Assembly (NCBI GenBank): GCA_051294375.1
Contig: CM119268.1
Location: forward strand, 18,244,005 to 18,308,004
DNA from: Paraspadella gotoi
Lineage: Eukaryota > Chaetognatha
Length of the DNA: 64,000 nt
Direction of reading: 5' to 3'
In this document: in pieces, positions 1 to 10,104 of the stretch
Layout of the letters: each line of letters opens with the position of its first letter
Numbering within the stretch: position 1 is the stretch's first letter
Program-made: the position numbers and the translations under genes
The notes under the pieces: generated by a model
Seen by the model: the letters and a program-made list of their open reading frames with translations, nothing else
The model's database searches: none
What the model was told of the DNA's origin: nothing

Positions 1-84
1 AAATCGAATCTGAGGCGAAAAACGAGACAGCGTTCGAAGAATCCCGGCGTTGGAGTCGGCGTTGGAATCCTCGGCGTTTATTGG

Positions 85-86
85 GA

Positions 87-174
<88 letters not shown>
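85..174. repeat. (GA)n microsatellite
   Basis: An almost perfect GA dinucleotide tract of about 45 units. It lies about 740 bases upstream of the EF-hand gene start. No coding signal is seen in it; the Arg-Glu reading frame through it is a by-product of the repeat. Confidence 0.97.
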
Positions 175-177
<3 letters not shown>

Positions 178-360
178 AACGATAAAGATCTCATTGTCAT
201 TTCAACTGCAAGAAAATCTTAAACCTCCGTCACGTGATTCAATCCTACGATTCGATCTCCCAACTTGATCTTGATGTCGACTGAGGAAAATAGACGAAAA
301 GATCGAAACGAGAAGAAGCGAAAAGGAGCGACGCCCAAAACTTGTCCGCGCTTAAGTCTC

Positions 361-446
361 GGGACTCGGGACTCGGGACTCGGGACTCGGGACTCGGGAC
401 TCGGGACTCGGGACTCGGGACTCGGGACTCGGGACTCGGGACTCGG
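361..446. repeat. Heptamer tandem repeat (GGGACTC)n
   Basis: Twelve tandem copies of the 7-base unit GGGACTC without visible variation. Each unit carries a GGG run separated from the next by four bases (ACTC), which fits the usual pattern for a G-quadruplex on the + strand. All frames through it stay open only because the unit lacks stop codons. Confidence 0.96.
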
Positions 447-915
447 ATATTTGATAATTTGGATTGAGGACCCCTGACATTTGGCACCGGGCATTTAGAC
501 CATTAGCTATTATTTCCGCATCGCCTCCTTAAAGATTCTTTGGTGATGACTCCAAGATTAACCTCCCAACCATTAAATTGTCAAACGCCACGTCGCGTCG
601 TCCGTCTTTCGGGTCTTCGGAAAATCTTTGGGTTAGACTCGAGCCCATCGGGCACGACCGCGCGGCCACGCCTGCCCCCTCTGGGTCCAAGCCAAAGGTT
701 TTACGACTCTAATGACTTTCAACGGCGCCGCCCAAAATAAACGAGGGACGAACGAGTTTTTCGGCAAATCGAGTTTTTCACTCATTTAGACAAAAGACAA
801 AAAAAGTTCTCGATCTTCTTTTCTTTTCGATTCTTGCGAATCTCGTAAGCAATTTTAAACTTTTCATTTGTGACAATCGATCATCGGAATTAGGAACTTC
901 GTTTTGTCAGTCGCC
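447..915 (+). other. 5' flank of the EF-hand gene
   Basis: About 470 bases with no gene. It contains mixed GC-rich sequence around 580-730 and then T/A-rich sequence running into the EF-hand start codon. I see no convincing TATA box. It presumably holds the promoter and 5' UTR of the downstream gene. Confidence 0.4.
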
Positions 916-2060
916 ATGGCTAAACAAGTAAGAATGTTTTTTTTATTGCGTGTACCGGTCAACTAAATGCCAGGTTGTTTCAAAAAATTAGTGTAAATAC
1001 TGTATATCAATCTTTACGGGTTTGCAAATGGCAGCTTTTTGTTAGCGGTTTAAATGTCACCATGTATTTGTTGCTAAGTTTTTCTTTTAAAGTATTTTAA
1101 ACTCAGTCGACATTGTATTTTCTACATTGTATATTTCTGATAAATACTAACTTTCTTTTTTTCATTTTCAGCTAAAAATGAAACCAGAACACAGGCAACG
1201 TAAGTAACAACTTGCTTAATTATTAATTATAAATTGTTATTAGTTTGAACAAATAAACGAATCTTTCCCAGAATTTTACAAAATCTTTAAAAAGTGGGAC
1301 AAGGACGGCAACGGACAACTCACCAAGGAAGAAGTTTGGGCCGCCTTCAGTTCTATGTCTCCGGTAACCAGTTAGTTTTTTTTTATGGAACTTTGGATTA
1401 GATACGAGGATGTCATGTTTTTTGGCATTAATATTATCTTTTCCACACAGGGTTCGAAAAAAGACAACAAACTAATGGAGACCTTTTGGAAGAATATCGA
1501 CGCTAATAGTAAAAAAAAAAAAACAATCGAAAATTATTTTTCATAAAATCTGTTGTTATATTTTGACTTCCTTTCAGACGACAATTTGATCTCTTTCGAA
1601 GAATTTCTAAAATATTCTGCTGTGAGTTTTCTTATTTTCCATTTTGACTGAATTTTTTTTTTTACATTGATGATAGCAATGATAATTCTCTGCAGGGGTT
1701 CGAGCTGCTGTCGGTTCTCAAAAGCGGCTCAGAGGATGGGGGAAAGACGATGCCAAAAAGCAAATTAAAAGGCGCTTTGTTGCAAAACAACGTAAGACTT
1801 GGTTAGAGTTACTATGCGATATTATTTTAACTATAGTAATTAAACTATTTTTTTTCTTCAAGATCTTGCCTCCGGCGGCGTTGAACAAATGTATGGCGTT
1901 AGTAGACAATAACGATGACGACAACATCGATTTAGAAGGTGCAAATACGAAAATATGCTACAATGTACTGATATATACTTATAATGTAATAAGTTTTTTT
2001 ATTATTTATTTCTCAGAACTGCTTCAAGGATTCCTGATTGGCCTTTTCCGTTCTAGTTAA
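916..2060 (+). CDS. Calmodulin/troponin C-like EF-hand protein, 149 aa, eight coding exons
   Basis: Exons 916-927, 1172-1199, 1272-1363, 1451-1508, 1578-1621, 1696-1791, 1863-1938 and 2017-2060 join in frame with GT-AG introns and total 450 nt including the TAA. The start context is gccATGgct. Three canonical 12-residue calcium loops are visible: DKDGNGQLTKEE (residues 23-34), DANNDNLISFEE (61-72) and DNNDDDNIDLEE (125-136). Spacing implies a fourth, third-in-order hand near residues 86-100, but its loop lacks the acidic ligands and is degenerate. The length equals that of calmodulin, but the sequence is far too divergent to be calmodulin itself; it is a calmodulin-superfamily calcium sensor of unknown target. 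No signal peptide or membrane segment, so presumably cytosolic. The shortest exon codes only four residues. Confidence 0.9.
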
Positions 2061-2775
2061 CTTCAGGCCACACGTAACATCGATAAACCTTCGCGAAAAA
2101 ATATTTTATCATTAGTAAAAAGTCACGGTCATTGAAAAGGAACAAGTCCCAATCCTACTCAAGACAGTAGGATACTTTTAAACTTAAAAAAAAGACTATT
2201 CAAAATATGCAAGAGTCAGTTTTGCTGCTTCTCGCCATTACAACATTCAGTAACTTACAATTGGCTTTAAAATACTGTGAATATTTTTTTCTTTCAGAAA
2301 TCGGCACCGAAGTTAAAAAAGGGTGAAAAAATTATTCTAAATTACGAAAAGAATGTTTTAATTTTGTTTAATGATATTTTGATTTAAATTCTTTCGATAA
2401 GTAAATTGTTTTTAATCTTAATTATTATATCAACTTTATTTATACAGAAAAACAAAATATTAGTCAAATATAAATGTAACTAGACAAATACGTTTTCAAG
2501 TAACCCCAGTGTATTTCGAAATTCGATTAATAGAAAGATGTTACGCCTGTTTCAATTTTTCTTTTTTGGTTTTTGTCTAGAAAAAAGATTCATCACGAGC
2601 TATTTTTAGTCAATAGATAATTCTAAGATGAGGAAACAAATTAACTTCAAATGTTTTTACGAGATGTCGAACCCAGAGGCTCCGGGTTAAATTGAAAAAA
2701 TGAAAACTTGTCGAATCCGCTTTTTCCAACTAATATTTTCGAGTGAACTTTTTATAGGTCTTTTATCTCTCTCTC

Positions 2776-2847
<72 letters not shown>

Positions 2848-3084
2848 TCACAAAACAGGCACACACACGAATTACGCCGTTCACCCCGGGTCCAAAAATC
2901 TTTTTCGAGTCCGAAATTCGATTGACTCATTTTTCTTCGATGAACCTTGAAACTGAACCTTGAAACTTCGCAAAAACGAAAAAAAAAGGTTAAAAAACTG
3001 GTTAGAGTAAGAAAATCCTAAAAAAATTGAGTAATTATTTACTCAAAACTTTTGCAAATCAATTCCTCCAAAACATAAACGAAA
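2061..3084. other. Intergenic region with a (CT)n tract
   Basis: AT-rich sequence without recognisable genes between the EF-hand and discoidin genes. It contains a (CT)n tract at about 2777-2841 followed by a short CA-rich stretch. The tract is CT on the strand of the downstream discoidin gene. Confidence 0.6.
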
Positions 3085-4547
3085 ATGAAAAAATTTCATC
3101 CTTTTCTTATCTTTTTCGTGGCCTCGTTCTGCGCCGTAAACGGGGGTGAGTCAAAGACGCTAACCAATCTATCCTCGGACCGAAAAAACAATCAGTCAGA
3201 TATCAGACAATCTAACATTTATTTACATATACATATTACATACGTTTACATTTACTTCATCAGTACTTTCTTTCTTTCTTTCTCTCTTTCTTACTTTATT
3301 TCTTTTTAATTTCGTTTTTTCCATATTCGTATTTTTTTCTTTATTTGTTTCTTTGTTTTCTGTTACGTTTATTTTTCGTTATTTCTCTCACTCATCATTA
3401 ATTTATTCATTCCTTCCTCCCGTTACTAATTCTTTACTTCCTCCATTCATTCCTTCATTCATTCCTTCCTCCATTCATCCTTCCACTCCCCCCCCCCCAA
3501 GTCCCCCACTCAGCTCCACCAATTCCTTTTGCGGCCGCCGAACTGATCCCGCCTCCGTCGCCAACTTCAGCGCCTCCTCAGTCGCCGACGCCAGATGGGC
3601 GCCGTCCAACGCCTTCAGGACGAACGGCGCCTGGTTTTCGAAGCGAAGGAGGCCACGCCCACGCGGTGGCGACTGCGCCGAAGTCATATCCGCCGATTGT
3701 CCGCAATGGATGGAGTTGGTGTTGACGAGGCCGCAGAAAATCACCGGGATTCAGTTCAGGTTCGAAAAAAAAATGTAACGTTTCATTTTGTGGATCGCGT
3801 AATTTGCGAAAGGTTTAAGTTATCTTCGCCGTTTGTTATTCCAGTCACTTAAGGCTTTTCTTTTGTTTTCCCCCTGCAATAAGTTTAACTTCCCCGTTTG
3901 CTGACCTCCGTGACGTCGCGGTTGTGCAAGGATTGCACTACTTTCCTTTCGTTTTGGAATGTGTGAATGAAAAATGAAAAATCAATTCAATAAAATAACT
4001 AGTATCTTCAAACCCTGAATATCTTTTTTTTTAGTTTTAAATATTCTTTTAAAGTTATTTGTGATGCATATTTACCGGGTGACCCTTAAACGTTTTTTCG
4101 CATTTTGCTCCGTTCCTTTTTTCTTTCTAAGCAAATAGAAAGGCCACTTTTTCCAGCCATAATATTTATGATGCTATGATTCCGTCCATATAATTTTCAT
4201 CCATGAGTCCGATCGCCTTTTCCCCCCAATTTGCTCAAACCTTTGGTTTTTCATCTTTATCCCCTTCCCCACTCTACTCTTTCAGAGGCTACACTCTCAG
4301 CTCCACTCCCTACTCCTTCACTATTCTGGGATCGGACTTGTCCGGTGTTTCCTGGCAACAATTGCGCGAACACACGGGCATGCAACTGGAGCATAGGTTT
4401 CGAGCGGGGCGTCCCGTATCGAGGCTGCGGCTGCTGGTGAAGGCCACGCGGGGTTCTCAGAGGCAGAGACGGCCTATGACTGACGTGTCCATTTCGAGTC
4501 TGAAGATTTGCGTCGAACCGACAGGGGTTGTGGAAGGGCAGGAGTGA
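3085..4547 (+). CDS. Small secreted discoidin (F5/8 type C) domain protein
   Basis: Exon 1 (3085-3145) encodes a basic residue pair followed by a hydrophobic stretch (FHPFLIFFVASFCAVNG), a clear signal peptide, and ends at a GTGAGT donor. Exon 2 (about 3514-3759) starts after CCACTCAG and carries discoidin features: SSVADARWAPSNAF, a Trp in GAWF, then PQWMELVLTRPQKITGIQF. Exon 3 (4286-4547) continues in frame from AG|gttcga to AG|aggc with GYTLSSTPYSFTILGSDLSG, a late Cys in SLKICVEP, and a TGA stop. The product is about 185 aa, essentially one domain, likely extracellular and ligand/cell-surface binding. Exon 1 ends one base short of the phase exon 2 needs; a miscounted G in the five-G run at the exon 1 donor would explain it. 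The 3' end of the domain is shorter than usual for this family. Confidence 0.75.
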
Positions 4548-5001
4548 TGGATAAGGGGAAGCAGGGGTGAAGGCAGTGGGAAAAAAAAGATAAGGAAACT
4601 AAAAAGGACTAATAACGAGAGAAGGTTGAGGTTTGACGTAGGAGAAGTAAGTCAGAAAAGTGAGAACGAAGTCACATGACAGATTTAAAAAGAGGTTGCG
4701 AGAGAAGTAGCCTGAAATTGAAGAATGCGGTAAGAGGAAGTGGAAGACACTGAATGAATAATTTTATGTACATCCGTGTATGTTTATTTGAACATTTTTC
4801 GATTAATTGTTGTATTTTTTTTGTATTGGTTTTGAAACATGTTTTAAGCCGACTCGTCGTTTTTTTTCTTTTTTTTTAATTAATTTTAATTAGGAAATCG
4901 TAAAATCGCACAACAGTTTAGCTCGATAGAGAATTAATACGATTTACTTATAGTTAATTTCTCCTTTTTTGTTTTTTTTAATTTTTTTTTTCGCTTTTAC
5001 G

Positions 5002-7001
5002 ATGTCGTGGCGGGAAGGGGCGAGGCCGAGCGGGATGGAGACGAACCCGGATGAAGAATCGAAAGTAGAGACGGAAAATGTCCGGTTCATGAAGATGGAA
5101 CGCGACGATAATGTTCATCCCAACCTAAGAACATCATCCAGTCGAGAAAGGGAAGATGTGATCGGAAAAAGCCAACGAGTCAACGGTAACCAAGGCGTCA
5201 AAAGTAAAACGTCGGCAGAAAAATGCGAAACGGTCACGGAAAGATATTCTCAAGCTCTAGGCAAGGAAAGCTTTCATAACAAAACCCAGCAAGTATTTGG
5301 CGACAAAGTCTCAACGGGAAGTCACGTGTTTATGACGAAGAAAAATTACGAAAATAATCAGTGGGAACTGAATAGAGACGTTTTTGGGGCGAGAAATCAA
5401 TTCGCGAATCGACCACATTGGGTCGGTACCAATTTTAGAAACGCGAACAAAACTAACGAACTTTTAACGCACAAATCGTTTCAAGCAAGCAACAACAACC
5501 AAATCCCACCAAAAACTGGCGTCAGTAAAGTTAAAATCGAGAGCGAACCGACGAGGAATCAACAGGCCAACGATTCAGCAAACGTTCGCCCGGTCAACAG
5601 CAATACGAGCTGGTCGAAGAATCAACAGTCTGATTCTGCAGAAGCCCTCAATCAGGCGCCCGACTCCAAGACGAATAAGCTAAGCAGCAAACTGGCTCTT
5701 GCAAGGTAAAAAAAAAAAAATTTAAAACCCTTTCCTTAACCTTTGAAGAGACAGTAATCATTGTTATGTGGTAGTGACAGAATCGTTTAATATAAGAACT
5801 CCCTGAGATTCGGATCAGGCTGTAACAACGTGTTACAGGCGGGTTAAGCGCCCCGTCCATCTTAACAGCTAAGCGACCACCGGGCTAGAAACTCGGACCT
5901 TTAGGTTGGGAGGCAAATGACTTGCCTCCGGCACAAATGGCCGTTGATGAACGGTTGGTGGATTTTAGTCCACCATACATTAATCATTTTCCTTAATCTC
6001 AAACTCTAACCAAATCCTAAACTGCTTAATTTCTACCATAACCCTTAATCTTAAACCCTAGCTCTTCACCCTATTCCTTATTCCTAATCACTAATCGAAT
6101 CCCTAACCTTATCCTCAACTCTCACCTCCAACCTCATCTTCAACTTTAAAAAGTAACCGACTTCTCAATTTTTCCTGCTGGGAAAATGTTTATGAAATTG
6201 GTACAACCAATATAAAAATTATCCATTCATTTAATAAATAAGCTATCTTGCCCCTGACTTTGGACAGGCTTTGGTGGTTTAAGGCCTCCATCACTCTTAC
6301 AAGATAATGACATAGCAGGTCCCTGCAAGCTTTCGATCAAGACTCTCTCACAGTCTCGTTTATTCACTCCCAGAGTTCCTGGCTTCCCTATCAATGAAGT
6401 GGTATAATATTTCAAAGATTGTTTAAGAATTTTTAAGATTCGTTGATTCGTTACTCGGCCGCCGACCTTTCTTAAATCATCCTCTTTCGACTAAACGCCT
6501 TCCCCACTGGGGAATCCCCAGCCCCTATGTCTCCCACCCTCCCCCCACCACACCATCCTCCAACCAACCCACCTTGACCAGAGCCTTGAACAACCTCGAC
6601 TCTTCCACCAACGCGGAGGCTGGCAAAACGTGCGTCAAGTGCAAGAAGGTAGTCGGGATCGACGAGATGGTGCACTTCAAGGAAGGCGTGTATCACCCGG
6701 CTTGTTTCGTCTGCGACGCCGGCTGCGGGAAATCACTCGCCGGTCATCAATAATTAGTTATTTTTTATTTATTCGCTTTTACTAGTTGTCGCGTTTCGTT
6801 TTTGTTTTTTTTTTATTTTTAAGTTTTCATATAAAATTTTATAAAATATTGATATTTTTTTCCCTTACAATTTTAGGCCCAGATGGATTTTTGGATCAAC
6901 CCGAGGGAAAGTTTTGCAAAGCTTGTTACGCGTTAAAATTGGCCCCAAAAGTACGTTAGTCTATCTTTCTTGCTTTCTCTTTTACTATCTGACCTTTCTT
7001 T

Positions 7002-7045
<44 letters not shown>

Positions 7046-7048
7046 TTT

Positions 7049-7104
<56 letters not shown>

Positions 7105-7155
7105 TTTTCTTTCTAACTCTCACTCTCTTGTTAATATTTCATACAATTTATATAT

Positions 7156-7214
<59 letters not shown>

Positions 7215-7261
7215 CACTCTCTCTCTCTCTCTTTATCTTTCTATCTCTGTGTGTGTGTGTG

Positions 7262-7344
<83 letters not shown>

Positions 7345-8339
7345 CTCCTTCGTAAACCTTTCCCTCTCTCACACTCAAATTCCCTCTTTTTCTCCTCCAG
7401 TGCCACAAATGCAAAGGAGGCATCATGGAGAAGCAAATCAAATTCGACGGGAACATTTGGCATCCCGAATGCTTCAAGTGCACCGACTGCCAATCCAATC
7501 TTGAAGGCCTGGAGATAACCTCGGTCAAGGGGATGCCCATGTGTAAGGATTGCTTTTTCAAAAAGCATTCGGATCGCTGCAAGTCTTGCGGGGCCGCCAT
7601 CACCCCAGGTAATTAAAGGGGCACCCTTGCTTTTTGTAGTGGATTCAATGGGAAGTGGAGTTTCTGCTTAAGAGGCTGAAAAGAATAATGGTAGACCATA
7701 ATCAAGTATTATCTATAAACCTAATATAAAAAAAGTGATATTTTATCTGTACTCAGGAAACCCATACATGGAAATCGATGATGGAAAGATCCATTCGACC
7801 TGCTTCAAATGCGCAAAGTGTGGAAAGAATCTGGCGGGAGTGCCATGCGTCAAGGCAAGATGGCACGAAATAAGAAATAGTTTCTAGGAATAGCCTGAAA
7901 TAATGATTTGCAGATGTTATTATATCAATTCAAAAATGAATGACGGGATGAATGAGTGAAAAGCGTGAAAAGCGTGAAAAGCGTACGAACCAATTAAAAT
8001 TTTGAATGAATGACTTTGTTATTTCGTGCATTTCGTTTCGTTGCGTTTGAAATTAGAATTAAGTGAAAATGTTTATTTGTTTACAGACAACGAATTAGTT
8101 TTTATTTTTAAGGAATAAACTAAGGAATAAAAGACTGAATTTTGATGCAGTGCATGTCAAAGAAAGGGGTCAAAGAAATTTTTTTAGTCATGCAATGTCA
8201 TGATATGTCATATGTCATCAAAACGAAATACACGTGAAAATAAAGCCACTGGGGCGCAACACATTGGAATTACCATTCTTGTTTTTTATTTAATTTCCCA
8301 CAGGAAGGTCCTAATTTTATCTGCACCTCCTGCACCTAA
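5002..8339 (+). CDS. Three-LIM-domain protein with long disordered N terminus, 426 aa
   Basis: Exons 5002-5705, 6582-6742, 6877-6950, 7401-7608, 7757-7854 and 8304-8339 join in frame to 1281 nt. The ATG at 5002 is preferred to 4969, which would add a poly-Phe leader read from a T tract. Residues 1-234 are polar, rich in Asn, Lys, Ser and Glu, with no known domain. LIM1 starts at Cys252 (CVKC...HPACFVC...C...CKAC, with three residues instead of two after FVC), LIM2 at Cys314 (CHKC...HPECFKCTDC...CKDC), LIM3 at Cys373 (CKSC...HSTCFKCAKC...CTSC), ending three bases later. LIM domains are zinc-binding protein-interaction modules; three C-terminal LIMs recall zyxin/Enigma-type cytoskeletal adaptors, but I cannot place it in a subfamily. 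Intron 5 is GC-AG. A large intron 1 holds a dispersed repeat and intron 3 a long CTTT/CT microsatellite. Confidence 0.9.
5742..6350 (-). mobile_element. Dispersed repeat, SINE-like, copy 1 (in LIM gene intron 1)
   Basis: Positions 5742-5988 match 48673-48904 closely, and a second segment at about 6195-6350 matches about 49005-49140; the middle part differs. Read on the - strand, the first segment contains CCCGGTGGTCGCTTAGC followed by a short tRNA-like stretch and an imperfect GATCCGAA box, which suggests a pol III-type SINE head. Both copies sit in introns. The 3' half (AATAAATAAGC followed by a TGRCCCCTGACTTT-like stretch) is shared too. Boundaries are approximate. Confidence 0.65.
6996..7340. 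repeat. (CTTT)n then (CT)n/(GT)n microsatellite
   Basis: A composite simple repeat filling most of LIM intron 3. Tetranucleotide CTTT units (about 6996-7111) are followed by CT units interrupted by short TGTG runs at 7247-7260 and 7337-7344. It ends about 60 bases before the 3' splice site at 7400, so the sense strand has an extremely long pyrimidine stretch there. Confidence 0.95.
7855..8303 (+). other. GC-AG intron in the LIM gene
   Basis: The coding frame through LIM3 ends at GTCAAG and continues as GCAAGA, then resumes at 8304 after TTTCCCACAG. The donor AAG|GCAAG matches the known strong consensus of GC-AG introns. No GT donor nearby preserves the LIM frame. Confidence 0.8.
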
Positions 8340-8514
8340 AAAGTTGAAACTTCTCCAAACTCAAAAAGCAAAGTTTTAGGATGGCTTTTTTTCGACGTAT
8401 TCCAAATAACCAAGAGGCAAGACGTCTCTCTTATTTTTGTTGAAAACGAACCTGGCAAATGAATATAATAGAATTAATGAGAAATGATTCCAATGCATTT
8501 GTTTATTTTATTGA

Positions 8515-8520
8515 AATAAA
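8515..8520 (+). promoter_or_regulatory. Polyadenylation signal of the LIM gene
   Basis: AATAAA lies about 175 bases after the LIM stop codon at 8339, a usual distance for a short 3' UTR. Confidence 0.55.
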
Positions 8521-10104
8521 GGCTCAGAATCAGCAAAGTTATTATTATGGTAGGGGTAGCCCAACTCAATGGGGGGAGTCAAAAATTTAGAGTGAGTAAA
8601 TGCTCAAACGAATATTTAGTCATTTTTAAGAATACTTTCAATGGACAAAACATTTTTAATATGGCTCTATACCCTAGTAATTAATTTTTTAATATTTATT
8701 TATAGAAAGGAAAAGCCAAAAAAATTTTTAAAATTTTTAAATTTTAAGACCAGATTCAGAAAGCTCATAAAAAGTTTTCTACACAAAGTAAAATTCTTTT
8801 TTAATATTTTTATGATAAGTGTGTCAAAAATAAGAAAAACTGTAAAAAATCATCATCATCATCATCATTTATTGGATTGGCTGTACTCAAGAGCCGTGAT
8901 GGTTGACAACTCTATTTTGGTTTTGGTTTTGTTTCTCTATCACTATCTGTTTCACAGAGATCCGCAACCTACAGCTGACTCGTAACTTGAACTAATATAC
9001 AAAACAAATCGATTAAAAACAGGGTTTTATGGTGAAATTAAAAACAAGGTCAAAGGCAAAATTGTACATGCGCTATTCTTTTCAGAAAACCTAATGGGTG
9101 ATATGTTCTTTAAAAACATTTTTCTCTTAAATATCGATGAAGGTTGTTGTTATTAATGGTATCAATCAAGTATTAAGTATTTACTCAATATTTTAATTAA
9201 TCAATCACGCTTTTAACCATATGCAAAACTTTAAATATCATAATCAAACAGTTTTATTGACTAGTAAATCATTTTTTTTCATCTTTAATCTATGTAATAG
9301 TCTATTTCAATTGAATTGTTTTTTTATAGGGAGAAAAGATATGTTTCAATTTTTACAAAATCATAATAATAAATATTTTTCTTTGAATGTAATTGAAAAT
9401 TTGAAGATTAACTGTGACAATGGTCATTTAACTTAATTGTCGATGGTTTCAGATGATTACCATTTATGATCCCCTTTCAAAAAAATTTAAATGATAACCA
9501 CAGGTTTCAAAATAATAATAAATTATGTTGTAAGTAGGTTTGTTGTTGTATTGTTAATCATGTCATCCTTTCAAGTTTCGAAACATGTTCAATTATTCAT
9601 CGTCTAGTGATTTAATTCTTTTCTTAAATTTAGGACTTAAGCTGCTTACGTTTGGGCTTGTGAATGACAATATAAAAAAGTCATTATAAAAATTACAATA
9701 CTCGAAGATAATTTTTAATTAATTAATTAATTTTTTTTTTTTTAGAAAATAAGCTGTAATCATGAAATTAATGAATGTCTCAAATATATTGTAAAGTTGT
9801 GCCAGAAGAAGTAAGACTCAGCGAACAGACAAGATAGTCGCAAATTCACGACCCTCACTCCCGAATAAAGATACTTGTGTATATAGTATTTTTAAAGCCA
9901 TTTTTTTGGTTAAGCGACGTACATAACGGGAGAAAGTCTCGCATTGCCGTGATATACCATCGAAAAAATTAGTATGTTCGTCACGGGTCTCAGCAATGCA
10001 AGGATATTCTATTCTTCGTTTTTAATCATGATGATGATTGTCATCAGGTCATTATTATTATATAGGTTAACATTATGTTGTGTTCGTCGTCGTCGTCGTC
10101 GTCG
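8521..10104. other. Intergenic AT-rich region
   Basis: About 1.6 kb of AT-rich DNA between the convergent LIM and PP2C-like genes. It includes a short (ATC)n run at about 8849-8866. No coding exon, tRNA or recognisable mobile element is seen. The part next to 10104 should be 3' UTR of the - strand PP2C-like gene. Confidence 0.5.

Noticed and set aside
245-494. Open frames with repeated SPESRVP or RDSGLGT units
   Set aside because: They are translations of the 7-base tandem repeat, which lacks stop codons in all frames; flanking sequence shows no coding signal.
2700-2963. Open frame rich in Ser-Leu
   Set aside because: Translation of the CT dinucleotide tract. The same applies to many SLSL or RERE frames at 6914-7603, 14319-14772, 18437-20517, 46116-46673, 54103-54612, 55550-55840 and 57447-57812.
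6472-6696. - strand frame opposite LIM1
   Set aside because: It is the shadow of the LIM1 exon, which has zinc ligands and good splice phases on the + strand.
8641-8985. 114-codon Lys/Phe/Ile-rich + strand frame
   Set aside because: Low-complexity AT-rich composition, no motif, after the LIM gene's polyadenylation signal.
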